Assembly (NCBI GenBank): GCA_964035545.1
Contig: OZ037772.1
Coordinates: 4,007,538 to 4,071,537, forward strand
Direction of reading: 5' to 3'
DNA: 64,000 nucleotides
DNA from: Bugula neritina
Lineage: Eukaryota > Bryozoa > Gymnolaemata > Cheilostomatida > Bugulidae
This document shows, one piece after another, positions 42,461 through 56,397 of the stretch; the first letter of the stretch is position 1, and the number at the start of each line of letters is the position of its first letter. The notes beneath the pieces are model-generated. The model ran no database searches. It saw only the letters and a list, made by a program, of their open reading frames with translations, and had not been told where the DNA came from. The position numbers and the translations under genes were made by a program.

Positions 42461-45400
42461 ATAGCTAAAACATTAAAGCTTTAACTGCAATTTTTTTACC
42501 TTTTTTAGGTTAAATGCAATAAAAAGAAGTGCAGTGTCAAATATACATGTAGCTTCAAGTAGACTTGCACTCATGGCAACTGAAATTCATGGACACTAAT
42601 AGTTCTATACTCAAAATACGTGCAGATAAGTCAGTAATAAGTCTAAAGTTGTGTTTATACCTCTCCTGAACAAAGTATTTATGTTTCAGTTAATAACACT
42701 CTTCAGAGTACACCCTTATATAGTCTTACTGAAACTCGGTGACATTTCAACTTGAATTTATTTGCTGACTAAAAATTTGGAAGGTATAAATGCAACTTAG
42801 CAAATATTACCTAAAAACTCCATCTAATAAAATAGTTGTGAAGTTTTAGCTACATGCAACATTTTAATATGCAAAATTACAATCACTCACCCTAGTGCTT
42901 ACTAATCACAAAACCTGGTTTGATAACCGAGAATTTTAAATAACAATTCATTTCATCAAGATTAGCATTAAAGTAAATTTTTTATGGCATTCTCACCAAA
43001 TAAAGATTCGCTGTCATTGTCCAACTTTGCTCTTTTAATCAAATTATTAAAAGCACTTTGAACGATAGAAGCTGAGTCTACAAAAGAAGGGAGATGCATG
43101 TAAAGACAATTTAATATCGGAGTGTTATTCCGTGCATTTAATCCAAAAATGTTAATAAAAAAAACTGAAGGCTCTTGAGTGTGTGTTACAAAAATGTTAT
43201 ATAAAGCCTGAGATCATGCTTTAAAACACTTTAAATATTGCATAATATATATTAAATCAAATAAGTACAAGATCAAAATATATATCGATACTATAATTTA
43301 TTATACATGAAGTGCTAGCATAATGTAGCTAATATTTTATATTTTGATAAGCCATAAGTGATCATTATAATTTTAAACAATGTATATGTTTGCAGTCTAA
43401 ATACAATAAATAGATAGCTGTTGTCCATATTTTCAATGCAAGCTGATTAAAAATTGCCAGTGCAGAGTGTGACAGCCGATACTAGTTGCTGTATCAGCTG
43501 ATAATTGTTGCTGCGTCAGCACGGGTGCTGTTTGGCACGGATGCCTATGTATTATGATTCACTTAACAAAGGGTGAATGGATTGAGGACACAGATGCAGG
43601 CCGCAGCTCTATTTTTTGTTTATTGCCAAAAGTATATTTTCTAAGTTAGACTTAGACAAGAACTCATACTGATACTCATACTGTAACCTATAACCATGAG
43701 AATTACAAACATCATGTTAACTCAACATTAATTACACAGCTGACAAAACATTTAGTTAATGAAGTTCAAAACAAAAAATAATATAAAACTTGATACTCAC
43801 AATTAAGTATAGATTGCCTGCATCTTTAGCAGGAGGAAAATTGAGCTACACTGACTCATTGAATAAAAATAGCTAGCAAATAGCTATAGCGAAAGCTTTC
43901 ACAAATGGCTTTCATTTCACAATGGTTTTTGGAAAGCTGCCAAAACTCCTGCAACACGGAGATCTATATGGCCTTCAAAGCTGTTAAAATATATTTTATA
44001 AAGTTCCAATCACCATTAAAACAAAGTTTGAGTATAGTAGGCAAAAGAAGTTAGTTATATAGTTTTTAAAAGTACTATGGTTTCCCAGCAAGTTTTACCT
44101 TGCTGAAATGTAACTTTCCAGTGTCAGAATAGCAGGTTTAACAAAATTTCTTATTTATATACTGCTATAATAGTAACAAAGAAAATTATCTGTTCCTGCA
44201 ATTACTTCTACTAAGGTCTGGAGGGAGACTGCATCCCTATAACTATGCAAAAGATAATAGACCCTTTGTAGTTCTGGGCCAAGTTTCTTTTCATCTTCAT
44301 AATAATCAGGAAGCTTAAGTAAGCTTAAAAGTTTTTAATTTACCAAAAATGGCTGCCAAGAGTTGAACTTTAGTTTGAAACTTATAAAAAAATCCTAGAA
44401 TTTCCTATTTGGCCGCAACTTCAAAAGCACTGTCACAATTATAAATTCTTTTGAAGAAGTTTACCCCCAAATACTGTACAATAAAGAAAAATTTTCAAGC
44501 CAGCTGTTCTATTTTTCTTAGTTTTGTGTTATCTCAGTACATGCAAAGTTTATAGTCTCTATGAGAGACCTTCTTCAACTGACTGAGCATAATAGCTGAA
44601 AATTTTGTCTGCTGTCACTACAACGGGAACTTTTATAATAGGAGATGTTAAGAAATGCTTGCAGTTTACTTTTGCGACTATAAATATTAGACCCTGTAGC
44701 ATATAAGATACACCAAGTTTCGTTCACAATAAACCTAATGGGAATCAAGAGATAATAAATTCAAACTTATCAACACATATTATTGAAAACTATTTATACA
44801 TGTCTTACTCTTTTTTGTGTAGGTAGTCAAATTATATGACTAGCAAAAAATTTAGATTTTGAACAATATTTTTTCTAGCTGCATTACTTTACTTGAAAAA
44901 ATTTCAAAACAGGGAAACCAATTCAGCAACTAGTTCTAAAGTTTGAAAAAGGCATGTAGCACCAGTGCTACACTGGTCGTCTGTCTCTAAGAGTAACAAT
45001 TCAGTTTAATTCCAATTGGCAACTCCCCTCCATATAAACTCCAAACAATATATTCTACTTGAACTGCTATATTTAAAAACATAAGAAAATAAAGATCATA
45101 CTTTTTATAAATAGTATGTATAGTAACTTTCATAAAATAAGCAAGCGCTTTGCGGGGAATATTTTGTTGCATGCAATTAATAGAAACTGGGGGGAACCCT
45201 GAGTATGTCTTGTGTAAACACAGTTGGAGCAAATACACCAGTTAACTGTAGAATGGCTAAATATTTGCAGCTATAACACCTCTAAACAAATCAACTAAAA
45301 AGTAGACATGAATGTGGACATTGTAGCTATTTGGTTATAATTAGTATAATAGCTAAGCTGTGAATTTGCTCTTATCCTTACTAATTGACAGACAAAGTAA

Positions 45401-47779
45401 GAATTTAAAAGTAAGAATTTAAAGAATAAAATCTTTTAATAACCTCATACCCCAATACATTAGGCCAGGAACTACGACAAATTAAAACAAATGATGGGTG
45501 TCTTTAATTTGCCTATAACTTTTTTGCAGCTACTTACATTTTTCTTTCATATATTGAAGAAGACACAACCATTTAGTTTAGAATTAGCAAAAGCTAGCAA
45601 CTGTAAGACATGTTATAGTATTTATCAAGTAGCTAACCTATTACACAGGAAACTTGACAAATAAAATTTTCTGCTTCAGCAAGAGAAGTTTAAGTTTTTT
45701 ACCACCATGTCTCATTAAATGCTTAAATATTTTATGTGTATAAACACCTAAAGTAAGTTTGTGATTTGAAATTACTGGCAAAAGGTTATATTCAACTAAT
45801 TGACTATTGCCTATCTTGGCCTGGGCCAAGGCTAAACAACTTAAATAACTACTAAAAGTTTGTGGAGAACTCGAGCAGCTGACAAATTAAGTAATTTTAG
45901 AGGTAACGGTTTTCATTATAAATTAGTTAATAACAGGTTCCAACCTTAAAGAGATACACAGAGGGCTACATAAGGGCAATGACAACTACAATAAGTATAA
46001 CATAGGACATGTAGTTTGAAGTAAATCTGATGGCAATTCCCCAAGAATCAATATTGTACTAAACAAATGTAAACTTTGAACACATCTCTTTAACTTGCTG
46101 AAACTGCATACCAGCAAGAAATCTTTTAACGAAGATAAATTGCATTTTGTAAAACTGTTTGATGTTGCCGTGCAGCTCTGGCTGAATAAGGAAACATAGA
46201 GCAAGCTATTTTTGTAAAACTAATCATCGATAAAGTACAGAACAAGTCATGAAAAGTTGTATAATTTTGTATTTTATGCCGAAAAAAGTTTTCTTCAGTC
46301 AAATTATTATTTTAGTTTTTAAAAAAACAACTGCTATTTTGACTCTAATAGTTTCACTTGAAGCTTTCCTGCAGTGTAGCACTGCTTGTTCTATCCATTC
46401 AGTCAGTTACTTAATTGTTACTTAAAGTCAGTCAACAACTAAAGTTACTAGTCTGTAGGCTGTTCTATTTACTCTAGGACCTAGGCTTTAAAAATGAAGA
46501 ACTTCATTCTCCACCATCTAACACTTGTAACCTATTGATGGTCCAGGGTGCTTTGCTTGCCATACTCTGGCTTACAGACAGAGAATTAAAATTGCTTTTT
46601 ATTACTGGGTACCTGTTATATTTTGCTCTTACAAGATAAATAAGTTTTAAAATATGCTAAAAGTATAAAAAGTATAAAAACATTTTTAATGGTAGCACCA
46701 TACATTGTTGTCCAGTTCGTATCTCTATCCTAATATTTTGCGTTATTATTATTGTTATCAATTTGTGAAAAGAGGTACTGAAAGAGCTTTTTATGAAACT
46801 TTGAAACATTTACCCCATACACAATAGTTTTGGAAAACAATAGAAAAAAAAGTTCAATAAAATATTACTAAAATACCAGGAAAGTCTTGCTGATGTTTAT
46901 AAAGCATGCATTAAACATTCTGTATTTCAATGGACGATGTCTTACACATTGTAGAAGAAAAGTTATGTCTACTTGCCTTAGTTTACAAGGCTATAGCATA
47001 ATGGTAGTAGTAGACTGATACTCAAACAAGAAAATTAGGAAGAAATTTGGTGCTTGTCATAAATATTATGTTAATTCGTCTCTCTAGCATTAGGACAAAA
47101 AGCGAGATAAACCAGTTGCCTATATTGTGAGATTGTGCAGAAACTGCTATATATACTATAGCTTACAAATTGTTGAGTGCCAATATTTAAATTATCAATA
47201 TATTTATGCCAGGTAAGGCCAGTAAGAAAATTTAGTTTACCAGTGCATAGTAACTTATATATTTTGACTGCTAGAAAGTTCAACTGCATTAACAAATAAG
47301 CCTCCTTATGCTGTGTAAGATTAAATAAAAAGTACATAAAAGCAGTAACAAAGACAAGTTCTGAAATGTCTGCTCTTGCAAACAAAATGCCCAATTGCTA
47401 AGTGTTGGAAGCAGTTTCGAAGAAGCTTGTATATTATACCACTAATTGTTAACATTCAATCTATAAGTTACTGCTAAAAATTGAAAAAAAATTCAAGGCA
47501 CATTCAGAAGCTTGCTAATATATTTCTTTTAAAGCTGCAATTAAAGAGTAATTTGTAGTGTAACGGCTGGATTTCTAGCCTACAAAAAGTTTCAATTGCT
47601 TATAAAAGGGGAGACAACAGACGTGCCTCACCTGCCTGCATGCCACAGACGTGTGTCACTTGCAGTAAATGGTAAATAATATTATAATGAGTGTTAATGA
47701 GAGATGAGCTCCATTACATATGAATGTTATTAATTACATTTAATTAGGTTTTCACAAGGGATAAATAGAAGTTATAAAA
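42461..47779. other. Long AT-rich region without recognised genes
   Basis: Only short random frames on both strands. The stretch 43468-43738 (TGTGACAGCC ... ATTACACA, with AATAAA on the minus strand) looks somewhat like an LTR, but no target duplication was found. Confidence 0.5.
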
Positions 47780-48116
47780 TCTTACTCCTGGGGTCCAACT
47801 ATGTGAGGCAATTTTAACATTGGCAAATCTCCTTTGTTCTCAGCAGTGATTACTAGTAGATACAATACTGCATTGAATTATTCTGAACTTGTTTAATTAA
47901 ATACTTGGTATGGTAGAACAAGTATGAATTTTGTTTTAAGATTTAAACTTTGAAATATAATAGATATGCAATTCTAAAACCCGATTCCATTTCTAGATGT
48001 GTCATATATGTTCTACAATTACAGTTTTATACATATGTAACAAATTACATTCAATTACTTGAAAAAAAATTAATTGATCACAACTAATTACAAATTACAA
48101 TTTCTCAAACCCTGGT
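47780..48116. repeat. Dispersed repeat related to 21330-21800
   Basis: GGGTCCAACTATG ... GGCAATTTTAACA ... CCTTTGTTCTCAGCAGTG parallels the complement of 21530-21600. An ATTACAATTAC-like tract then ends in AAACCCTGG, as in the other copy. Confidence 0.45.
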
Positions 48117-49481
48117 GGTAATGGTTAATAACTGGCAGACTCAAATATCCTGTGTGCAGAAGTTTTTAGGGTTAGGTATTGATAATATTTAAAAATATTT
48201 TTAATTTGTTTTTTCATATTTCTAATTTTGTCCCCAAAATTTGAGGGCTGAGAGTATGAAAGCTGTTGAAGGTGAATGGAATATTCTTAACTTTCTGAAC
48301 TGAATTATCCTGCATGTACTGCACAATTTGTTAGATATTTTCCCAGAGTATACAGGTATAACTGCTTGATTATCTCTCCACTTTGTCACTCAAACCTCCT
48401 TCAGAGCTCATCAGCACTTGCCTATTATACTAGCAGATCTGTCTATAAATATGAATTTTAGCCCAAGTAGAGTTAGCTAGCAAAACAGGCATGTAAATGT
48501 TGTATACAAGGGCTTTAGATGTCTTGAGTATGGGTTTGTCTATTAGTTATTTTCTTTTTTACGAAAGAAGATTCTAGTGAGCTAACTGTTTGGTGACTTT
48601 CTCTCTAAGAATCAATAAGAATATTTTGGTCATGAATCACTCATTTTATATCTCAGTTTTTTTTATATGTTGGAAATAAAGATTAAATTGGCTCTCTATA
48701 GTTAACATAGTAGTTTATTTAGTGGTAAATGAGCATCATACTCTACTTATGCACCAGAATTGGTCACAAGTTTTGAGAAGGTGAAGTGAAAACTTCATAT
48801 ATACTACTAGCTGTAGTAAGACAAAACTACTGCTACTGTTGCAGGCACACTCAGCTCTCATGTGCCTCACAGACATCTCAAACATAAAACAGTGAACCAG
48901 CGTACGATGCTGAGGGAGACAACTCTCGAGTCTCTCCATCTATTCCTCACTACCTCTCGCACGCTGCTCAGCACAAGGTCACACAGGTGTGAGCCATCAC
49001 TTCCAGTGCCAACTTAACATAATATCCTTTTCATTCGTCAGCCAATCAGATCAGCTCAAGTGATGCACCAATAATATATCACATTGTTGACTTGAGAAAG
49101 CAGGTGCTACAGCAGGAGCCCTGTACCATCACTGGGCAATCTGTCATGAGCTCACGGGTTTCCTCTTGCACTGCTATGTGTAAAGTAACAGTCTTCTTTT
49201 ATACAATATTAAGCTGTTAGTTCAGCATATAACTTGTCTCTATGGTTTTATATTTTAGTTTATAAGACCGTGCCTCTCATGTGTTATTGATCCATTTATT
49301 GCAAGACATAATAACCTGTACACCTTTTGTTTTGAGTATATTATTACAAGAACAAGTTGTGTTTTTGATTGCATTTCATTTGACTTATTTATAAATTCAA
49401 CAATAAATACCAATTGGTGCCATGTTAATGATGTCGAGCTTCCTTGTAAGTCTTCTTGTCTGTAAAGGAAAAAAATGATAA
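48117..49481. other. Non-coding region; possible weak exon traces
   Basis: A less AT-rich stretch at 48800-49160 reads on the minus strand as AVQEETRELMTDCPVMVQGS around 49110-49170. No splice context supports a call. Confidence 0.3.
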
Positions 49482-49573
<92 letters not shown>

Positions 49574-49605
49574 TATATATATATTATATATATATATATA
49601 ATAAT
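49482..49605. repeat. (TA)n microsatellite
   Basis: About 120 bp of near-perfect TA dinucleotides. Confidence 0.9.
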
Positions 49606-49970
49606 AATTGTATCGTGAGATTTTTAAAAAACAGCGATAAAAAAGTGCTCAAATTATTATGTGTATAATAATGAGCAATTATATTATTGAGGAAAAGAGC
49701 AATTTAATTATATAGATGTTGTTTTATTGTACTACTAATAGTGTCGAACAAAAATTTAAAAAATAATTATTTTAATTATTAAAAATAAACTTTGCAATTT
49801 ATAATTTATAACTGAATTAAATAATTGAATCGGATTAAATTGAACCTCTGGTTTAGTCAGATTGGTCAGTTAAAATGAAGCGAAGTTACTTATTAGCTTT
49901 TAGTTTCAAAATTTCTATATAATTTGCAATTGATTAATCAAAAACAAGAGTTATCTTTGCTCGACAAATA

Positions 49971-50236
49971 TTATGGTTTGGAAATCATGTAGTAATGTAT
50001 ATATGTGGTTCTATGTATATTGTGTAATGGTTAGCACTCAGGCTAATATTCTGTGAGACAAATTTGGGATTTGCTCCCCCAGAAGAATTGAAATTATAAT
50101 ATATATGAGTTGTATAATATGTATATCTATTTGATAATAATATTGAAGCAAGCAAATTACAATAATAAAATATTACAAGAAATTAGCCAAACTAAAACAA
50201 AGATTGTCCTAGCGACCCTTTGAAATCTTGCTGTGT
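49971..50236 (+). repeat. tRNA-Gln-derived SINE, copy B
   Basis: The head GGTTCTATG ... TGTAATGGTTAGCACTC is even closer to tRNA-Gln than copy A. The same body and tail as 36903-37167, with a 16-20 bp extra piece near 50180. Confidence 0.65.
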
Positions 50237-50339
50237 TATACTAGCAACAGAAATAGCTAAGTTTGACAATTGGGATAGAAAGGCTTATACGAAATTGAAT
50301 ACACAATGAGAATTGCAAGTAAAACATCAATATTAAAAT

Positions 50340-50870
50340 ATATGCTTTAACATAAACTCATACAGCCTTGAAATAAATTCTTCAATATAAATTAGTGCAG
50401 CTTTAGAATTCAAATATTTTTTCAATGTAAATTTGTGTAGACTAGAAACAAATTTCTCAATTCAAATATAAATTTATGCAGCTTTTTTTTTTTTTTTAAA
50501 AAAATTCAAATACTTTCTCAATCCAAATATTTCTCAAATATAGATTTGTGTAGACTAGAGACAAATTTCTCAATTCAAATATTTCTCAAATATAAATCTG
50601 TGCAGCTTTGACATAAATTTTCTCAATTCAAATGTTTCTCAAATATAAATCTGTGCAGCTTTGACATAAATTTTCTCAATTCAAATGTTTCTCAAATAAA
50701 TTTGTGCTGCTTCAGAATCAATAAATCAAATCAACAGATTTCTTAAAATAAATTTGTGCTGCTTCAGAATCAATAAATCAAATCAACAATTTGTGCTGCT
50801 TCAGAATCAATAAATCAAATCAATAATTTCTTAAAATAAATTTGTGCTGCTTCAGAATTAAAAGAACATT
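50340..50870. repeat. Degenerate minisatellite block, two unit types
   Basis: A first unit of ~55-60 bp (TTCTCAATTCAAAT ... TCTCAAATATAAATCTGTGC, ...GCAGCTTTGACATAAAT) gives way to a second unit (TTTGTGCTGCTTCAGAATCA, ATAAATCAAATCAA) repeated four times. Confidence 0.7.
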
Positions 50871-52539
50871 GATTAACTTGTTAGTTCAAATAGCGTAGTA
50901 GGCTACAAGAAGTTAATACATAAACATATCCATAAAAAATTGTAATATTACTTACTGCAATCAATACGTGTATTGTCAGTCTCTTGAAATTTCCCTTAGC
51001 GTTAGCAATTACTATTATTACGGTTAATACTAATATATATATTTTGTATTCCGATTATCTTTGTATACCAATTAATTAATTACTCAATTACTCAATTACT
51101 GATTTTCCAGAGACCCGGTGGCTCCTTTTATATCGGATCTTCTTGGCGGTGGTTCAGATTTCAAGGATACCGGCAACAACTGGTGAAAACTGGCCGACGA
51201 AAACTGGCGGCAGAAATTGACGCGGAATTCGGTCAGGTATGTTGTTGTTTACAGCCAAGATGGGGATTGACGTAAGAGGATCTGCTGTTGTTGACTCATC
51301 TTTGTATTTTGTAGGCTATATCATCGTTAATTGTACCTCAGTCTATAATTTGAAGAATAATTTTTGACTATAATATGGTAAAATATATCAGCCAATGGTC
51401 ACGTGTTGATCTCTATAATAGGCTATAATAATGTTAAATAATTTATTAAGCATCTAAATTGTTGTATATCATCTATATGTTGGCATGAATAAATATTCAC
51501 ACATATACATGTATATATCTCTATTTGTAAACAGCATCTGTTATATGTTTCAGCTTTTTATCCATTTCCATTTGTTCAGCAATTAGTGTTTTATTTCAAA
51601 AGTCAGTATCACAAATTTCAACACGTGATCATGGCATGTAGTACTGTCTCAACACCGCAATTACTTATTTAAAAGCCACATTACTAAATAATACTATTTG
51701 CATTATCTAAAAGAAGCTATAAAACCATGTGTCATATATATTAATTATTGCATCAAGCAATTTCTATGCAAGACCAAATATTTAACTTACTCAAAACTTG
51801 TATATTTGAATTTTTAACTTCACTCAATTACTGGGCTTCATGTATCATATAACTTTTGAATGTACTTTATATTCTTTTTTGAATGTTGTAGATAAACTGT
51901 AGTCTACATACCGTGGTGGAGCAGATATAATAATTTCTATTCCCATCAATAAAATAAGCATTTTCTACGTAAGAGAGAAACTATGTCTGTTTACCTGGTA
52001 GATTATTTTGCAAGGCCATGATAGAGTTTTGACTTTGCAAGTTATTCTGCAAGGCCATGATAGAATTTTGAATTTCCTCTCCACTATTTTTACTAAAACT
52101 CTTAAGCTATACTCATATATTCAAACCATTAGTTCTAATCATAACTACTATTAGCATATCATTCTGTAAAAACATCAAGTTGCTGTGCAGTATCTACTCT
52201 GCAAAATATAAATTACTGTGTAATCTCTGATCTGACAATAGTTTCATGCCTCTTCGGCACTCCTCAGGCTCAATATTGACGAATTTAAATTTTTACATTA
52301 AGAAAATCAAAATGCTAAACACAAGGTAAAACGTAACGAAGACATAGCAGTGGCTGTATTGTTATATAGGTTTGTAGGTGTAAATTAATATATAAAAAAA
52401 ACCATAATGTAATGTAAAAACATAATTTATAGCAGATGCATGAAGTTTTTGTTGGGTGACTATTCTCTATGGTTATTTGTATATTATTTACTATAGTACT
52501 TAAAATATAAATAGGCTACAGAGTTTCTAGGTTTTGTGG
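50871..52539. other. AT-rich non-coding region with one GC-richer patch
   Basis: 51110-51240 is GC-richer and ends in a GTATGT donor-like word; it could be an untranslated first exon, but no coding frame is convincing. A short duplicate of GGCCATGATAGA(G/A)TTTTGA lies at 52013-52075. Confidence 0.4.
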
Positions 52540-52812
52540 TTGCACAGTAAGAATTTTTTTGAGTGTCGGCAGGTTGATAAGAGTTCATTTCGCTTGTTTA
52601 AAGTACACATGTTAGGTTTGTATAAAATAAAGAAACCTTCCCATAGGCATAAATTACATCTTTTGGTAGTTGTGTTGTATGGTTTCGCTTTTCTTAATAT
52701 TTTCCAGCTTATGTTGTGCTTAATGTTTTTGTTAGTTAGTTGCCAAATGTGTTTGCTAAGTTCTGTTTGATTTGCTTTCTCCTTGTTTTTAAATGATGAT
52801 CTGTGGTTTGCG
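52540..52812 (-). pseudogene. Penelope-like element fragment a (C-terminal GIY-YIG region)
   Basis: The minus strand encodes YANHRSSFKNKEKANQTELS, KHIWQLTNKNIKHNISWKIL and KRCNLCL ... LNKRNELLSTCRH, the end of the GIY-YIG endonuclease and C-terminal tail of Penelope-like elements. It is 5'-truncated at 52812, next to the hammerhead-like motif. Confidence 0.7.
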
Positions 52813-52843
52813 TATCTTAGTGTTGATAAATTTCATTCATTGC

Positions 52844-52883
52844 TACTCTTAAGATGGGTACAGTGGTACCCGAAATATCAGTG
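52844..52883 (+). ncRNA. Hammerhead-ribozyme-like motif 1 (degenerate)
   Basis: Stem I TACT (52844-52847) with AGTG (52880-52883). The 5' core reads CTTAAGA, where CTGANGA is expected. Stem II is GGGTAC/GTACCC with loop AGTG, followed by GAAA, a minimal TA loop and TC before cleavage. One core base (G5) is changed, so it is probably inactive. Confidence 0.45.
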
Positions 52884-52936
52884 TAATTACTTTACCTAAT
52901 AAAGTAATAAATAACAATGTTTCTCGTATACCTATT

Positions 52937-52972
<36 letters not shown>

Positions 52973-53050
52973 TTACGAGCTAGAAATTTGATTATAAATA
53001 AGTATATGAGAAACATTGTTGATTTCTTACTTTATTAGGTAAAGTAAGTA

Positions 53051-53090
53051 TACTGATACTTCGAGTACCACTGTACCCATCTTCAGAGTA
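53051..53090 (-). ncRNA. Hammerhead-ribozyme-like motif 2
   Basis: On the minus strand: stem I TACT with AGTA, core CTGAAGA (fits CUGANGA), stem II GGGTAC/GTACTC, then GAAG in place of GAAA, and TATC. The very short stem III matches the type described in Penelope-like elements, which act as dimers. Confidence 0.5.
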
Positions 53091-53329
53091 GCAATGAATG
53101 AAATTCGAAGATTATTATGTTACGTTAGACGTTATGCATGACACAAAGAATAGAGTGGCAGTTATTGTAAATTATTGAAACTTAGGGAAATAATCTTATT
53201 TTATACATTACGCAGGTCAAAAATTATACTGATTTTTTTGCATAAAAAATAAATTAGAGTTGACAAAAAAATAGATATCCAAATATAAAAACAGCAAAAA
53301 TTAGTGAAACTATGTGAGAGTTGAGTAGT

Positions 53330-53680
53330 GTGGAGCTATTGATATAGTTTTAGTGGTATGGAGTAATTTTGTTTATTGAGTTGCGGTTTTATTTGTTTAA
53401 TGTAGAGAGCTTCGGCTACTTTTCGATGATGGATTCCTTTAAAATTTAAATGAATGATTTAAAACTGTTACATTGTCTATTGATATGTTTCCATGATTAG
53501 CGGTGAAGTTGTGTTGATAAATTTTGGAATTAATGTCATGGCATGCAGTGTTCATGTATCCTGTGTGATAGGCGACGTTCGGTTTCGCCTACATATGTTT
53601 GTTGACAGGTAGCTTCAGGGCAGGTTATTTTGTAGACTAGGTTGTAAATGTGTTCTTTATTGGTTTTATTTTTGAGATTA
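53330..53680 (-). pseudogene. Penelope-like element fragment b (different family, GIY-YIG)
   Basis: The minus strand encodes KITCPEATCQQTYVGETERR and LSHRIHEHC, a GIY-YIG core (YVGET-x-R), then further downstream VAEALYIKQIKPQLNKQN, with frame changes. It differs from fragments a and c (YVGE rather than YIGL), so a second family is present. Confidence 0.6.
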
Positions 53681-53685
53681 AAATG

Positions 53686-53719
<34 letters not shown>

Positions 53720-53882
53720 GTACTAATACAATTTTGGATATAAAAATAAATTTAGATCTTCATTTATTGACTACAATATTGTTTCACGTAGTGCGAGCTA
53801 CAATCATCAGGTCATTGTGTGTACGCTTGAGTGATTTTGTTTTGAAATTAGTATTGTTAGTGTGTTACTACGCTGGAATGTT

Positions 53883-54981
53883 TTAACTAGCGTCTGTTAA
53901 GTGCGCAAGTAAAAATTTGCGTTTATGTCTACATGTGGTGGAAAGCTCTTTTCGTTTGTTGAGGGGAGATAATTCCGGTTGTTTTAAAATCATATACTTC
54001 TCATAGTTGCATAAGTTACATTTGCTGGTTAGGTTTGAGTATGATTTGCAAATTTTTAAAATATTCCATTTTAAGCTGAATTTTGTGTTGTTGTCTTTTA
54101 AATTCCAGATGTGTCTGCTGAGTTGCGTGCTGTTGGCTTTATCTGCATGTAGGAAAGAGGCTTTGTGGTTATTGAATCTGGTTTTGAAGGTAGTCGAACA
54201 AAGTCCTATGTATGAATGGCTAGAATTATTGTCATGTCTTGTTACAGTTGCTTGGTATATTACGTCTTTGTATAAGCATTTACCATTTAATGGACGGTGG
54301 GAAGGTTGTTTGCAGTTACATTGTGTGTTATTTAGTTTAGTAGCGGTAGTAGGGGTGTGTGTGGTTTTAAGTTTGTGATGGTTCGAGCCATCAATAGTAT
54401 TTTTCATGTTGGGCATGCATGAATAGCTAATTTTTATGGTTTTCCTATTGAAAATTTTACTTAGTTGGTTGGATGGTGGAAGGCATTTGTCGATGATTTG
54501 AAGAAATTTCTTCCCTATTTTGGTTTTTACTGTTGAACTGAAAGGTGGGTTGTACCACAATATGTTTCTATTTCTATTTCTATTATTGTTGTTGGATTTG
54601 GGTGTCGGGTTATATTTTAATTTATAGTCATATCCACTGTTTGATAGTGCTTCTTGGTACGACTGTATGGTGGTGTTAAACTCTTCTTCATTGGAGGATA
54701 GTGAGCTGAGTCTTTTGTTTATATTTTCTGGTATGTTTTTCAATACTGCAGGTGGGTGGTCGCTTTGTTTATGAACATAAAGGATAGTGTTTCCAGGTTT
54801 TGTATAGGGTTTATAGGATTGGTTAGTCAAGTTAAATGTTACATCTAGGAAGTTTACAACTTTCTTATTGGCTTCTATTGTGATTGAAAGATTAAATTTT
54901 CTAAAAAAGTTGCAAATTTGTTTTTTGTTCTGCTCTATATGTCTAGGTGTTCCTTCACAAACTATGAGTCCATCATCTCTA

Positions 54982-54983
<2 letters not shown>
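53883..54983 (-). pseudogene. Penelope-like element fragment c: RT end plus GIY-YIG endonuclease
   Basis: One open frame from 54983 to 53883 (about 366 codons). It begins inside the RT palm at the catalytic YRDDG (54969-54983), continues with the RT thumb (VNFLDVTFNLTNQSYKPYTK ... LKNIPENINKRLSSLS), a Cys-rich linker (CNCKQPSHRPLNGKC) and the GIY-YIG nuclease (VIYQATV ... HSYIGLCSTTFKTRFNNHKA), and ends after CNLCNYEKYM and LNKRKELSTTCRHKRKF. The element is 5'-truncated where a (TA)n tract starts (54985). The frame itself has no stop. Confidence 0.8.

Positions 54984-54984
<1 letters not shown>

Positions 54985-55022
<38 letters not shown>
54985..55022. repeat. (TA)n tract at the truncation point of Penelope-like fragment c
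   Basis: About 38 bp of TA directly abutting the RT motif. Confidence 0.85.
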
Positions 55023-55023
<1 letters not shown>

Positions 55024-55140
55024 CTTTTAAATATGCTTTAGTAGAAACATAAGTTTCTACTATTGCGAAGGTGTGGGCCATGGTACTCTATTCTGTGCTG
55101 ATGAGGGGACAAACCCGAAACAGCTGCTGTCCACAGATTG

Positions 55141-56391
<1,251 letters not shown>

Positions 56392-56397
56392 GTGCAG

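Larger units (their letters stand above)
52826..53108. repeat. Inverted repeat with (TA)n spacer between two Penelope-like ends
   Basis: Arms at 52826-52945 and 52990-53108 are complementary (shared ATTGCTACTCT, GATGGGTACAGTGGTAC, ACTTTACCTAATAAAGTAA, AACAATGTTTCTC). The spacer contains a TA tract. The arms each hold one hammerhead-like motif. Confidence 0.75.

Noticed and set aside
43468-43738. Possible solo LTR (TGTGACAGCC ... ATTACACA, AATAAA on the minus strand)
   Set aside because: Flanking bases do not form a target duplication in any register tried, so it is kept only as a remark.
49110-49175. Possible exon on the minus strand (AVQEETRELMTDCP)
   Set aside because: Short, without clear splice sites or neighbours in phase.
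53650-53886. Plus-strand frame near a TA tract
   Set aside because: Antisense to Penelope-like sequence and mostly repeat-derived.
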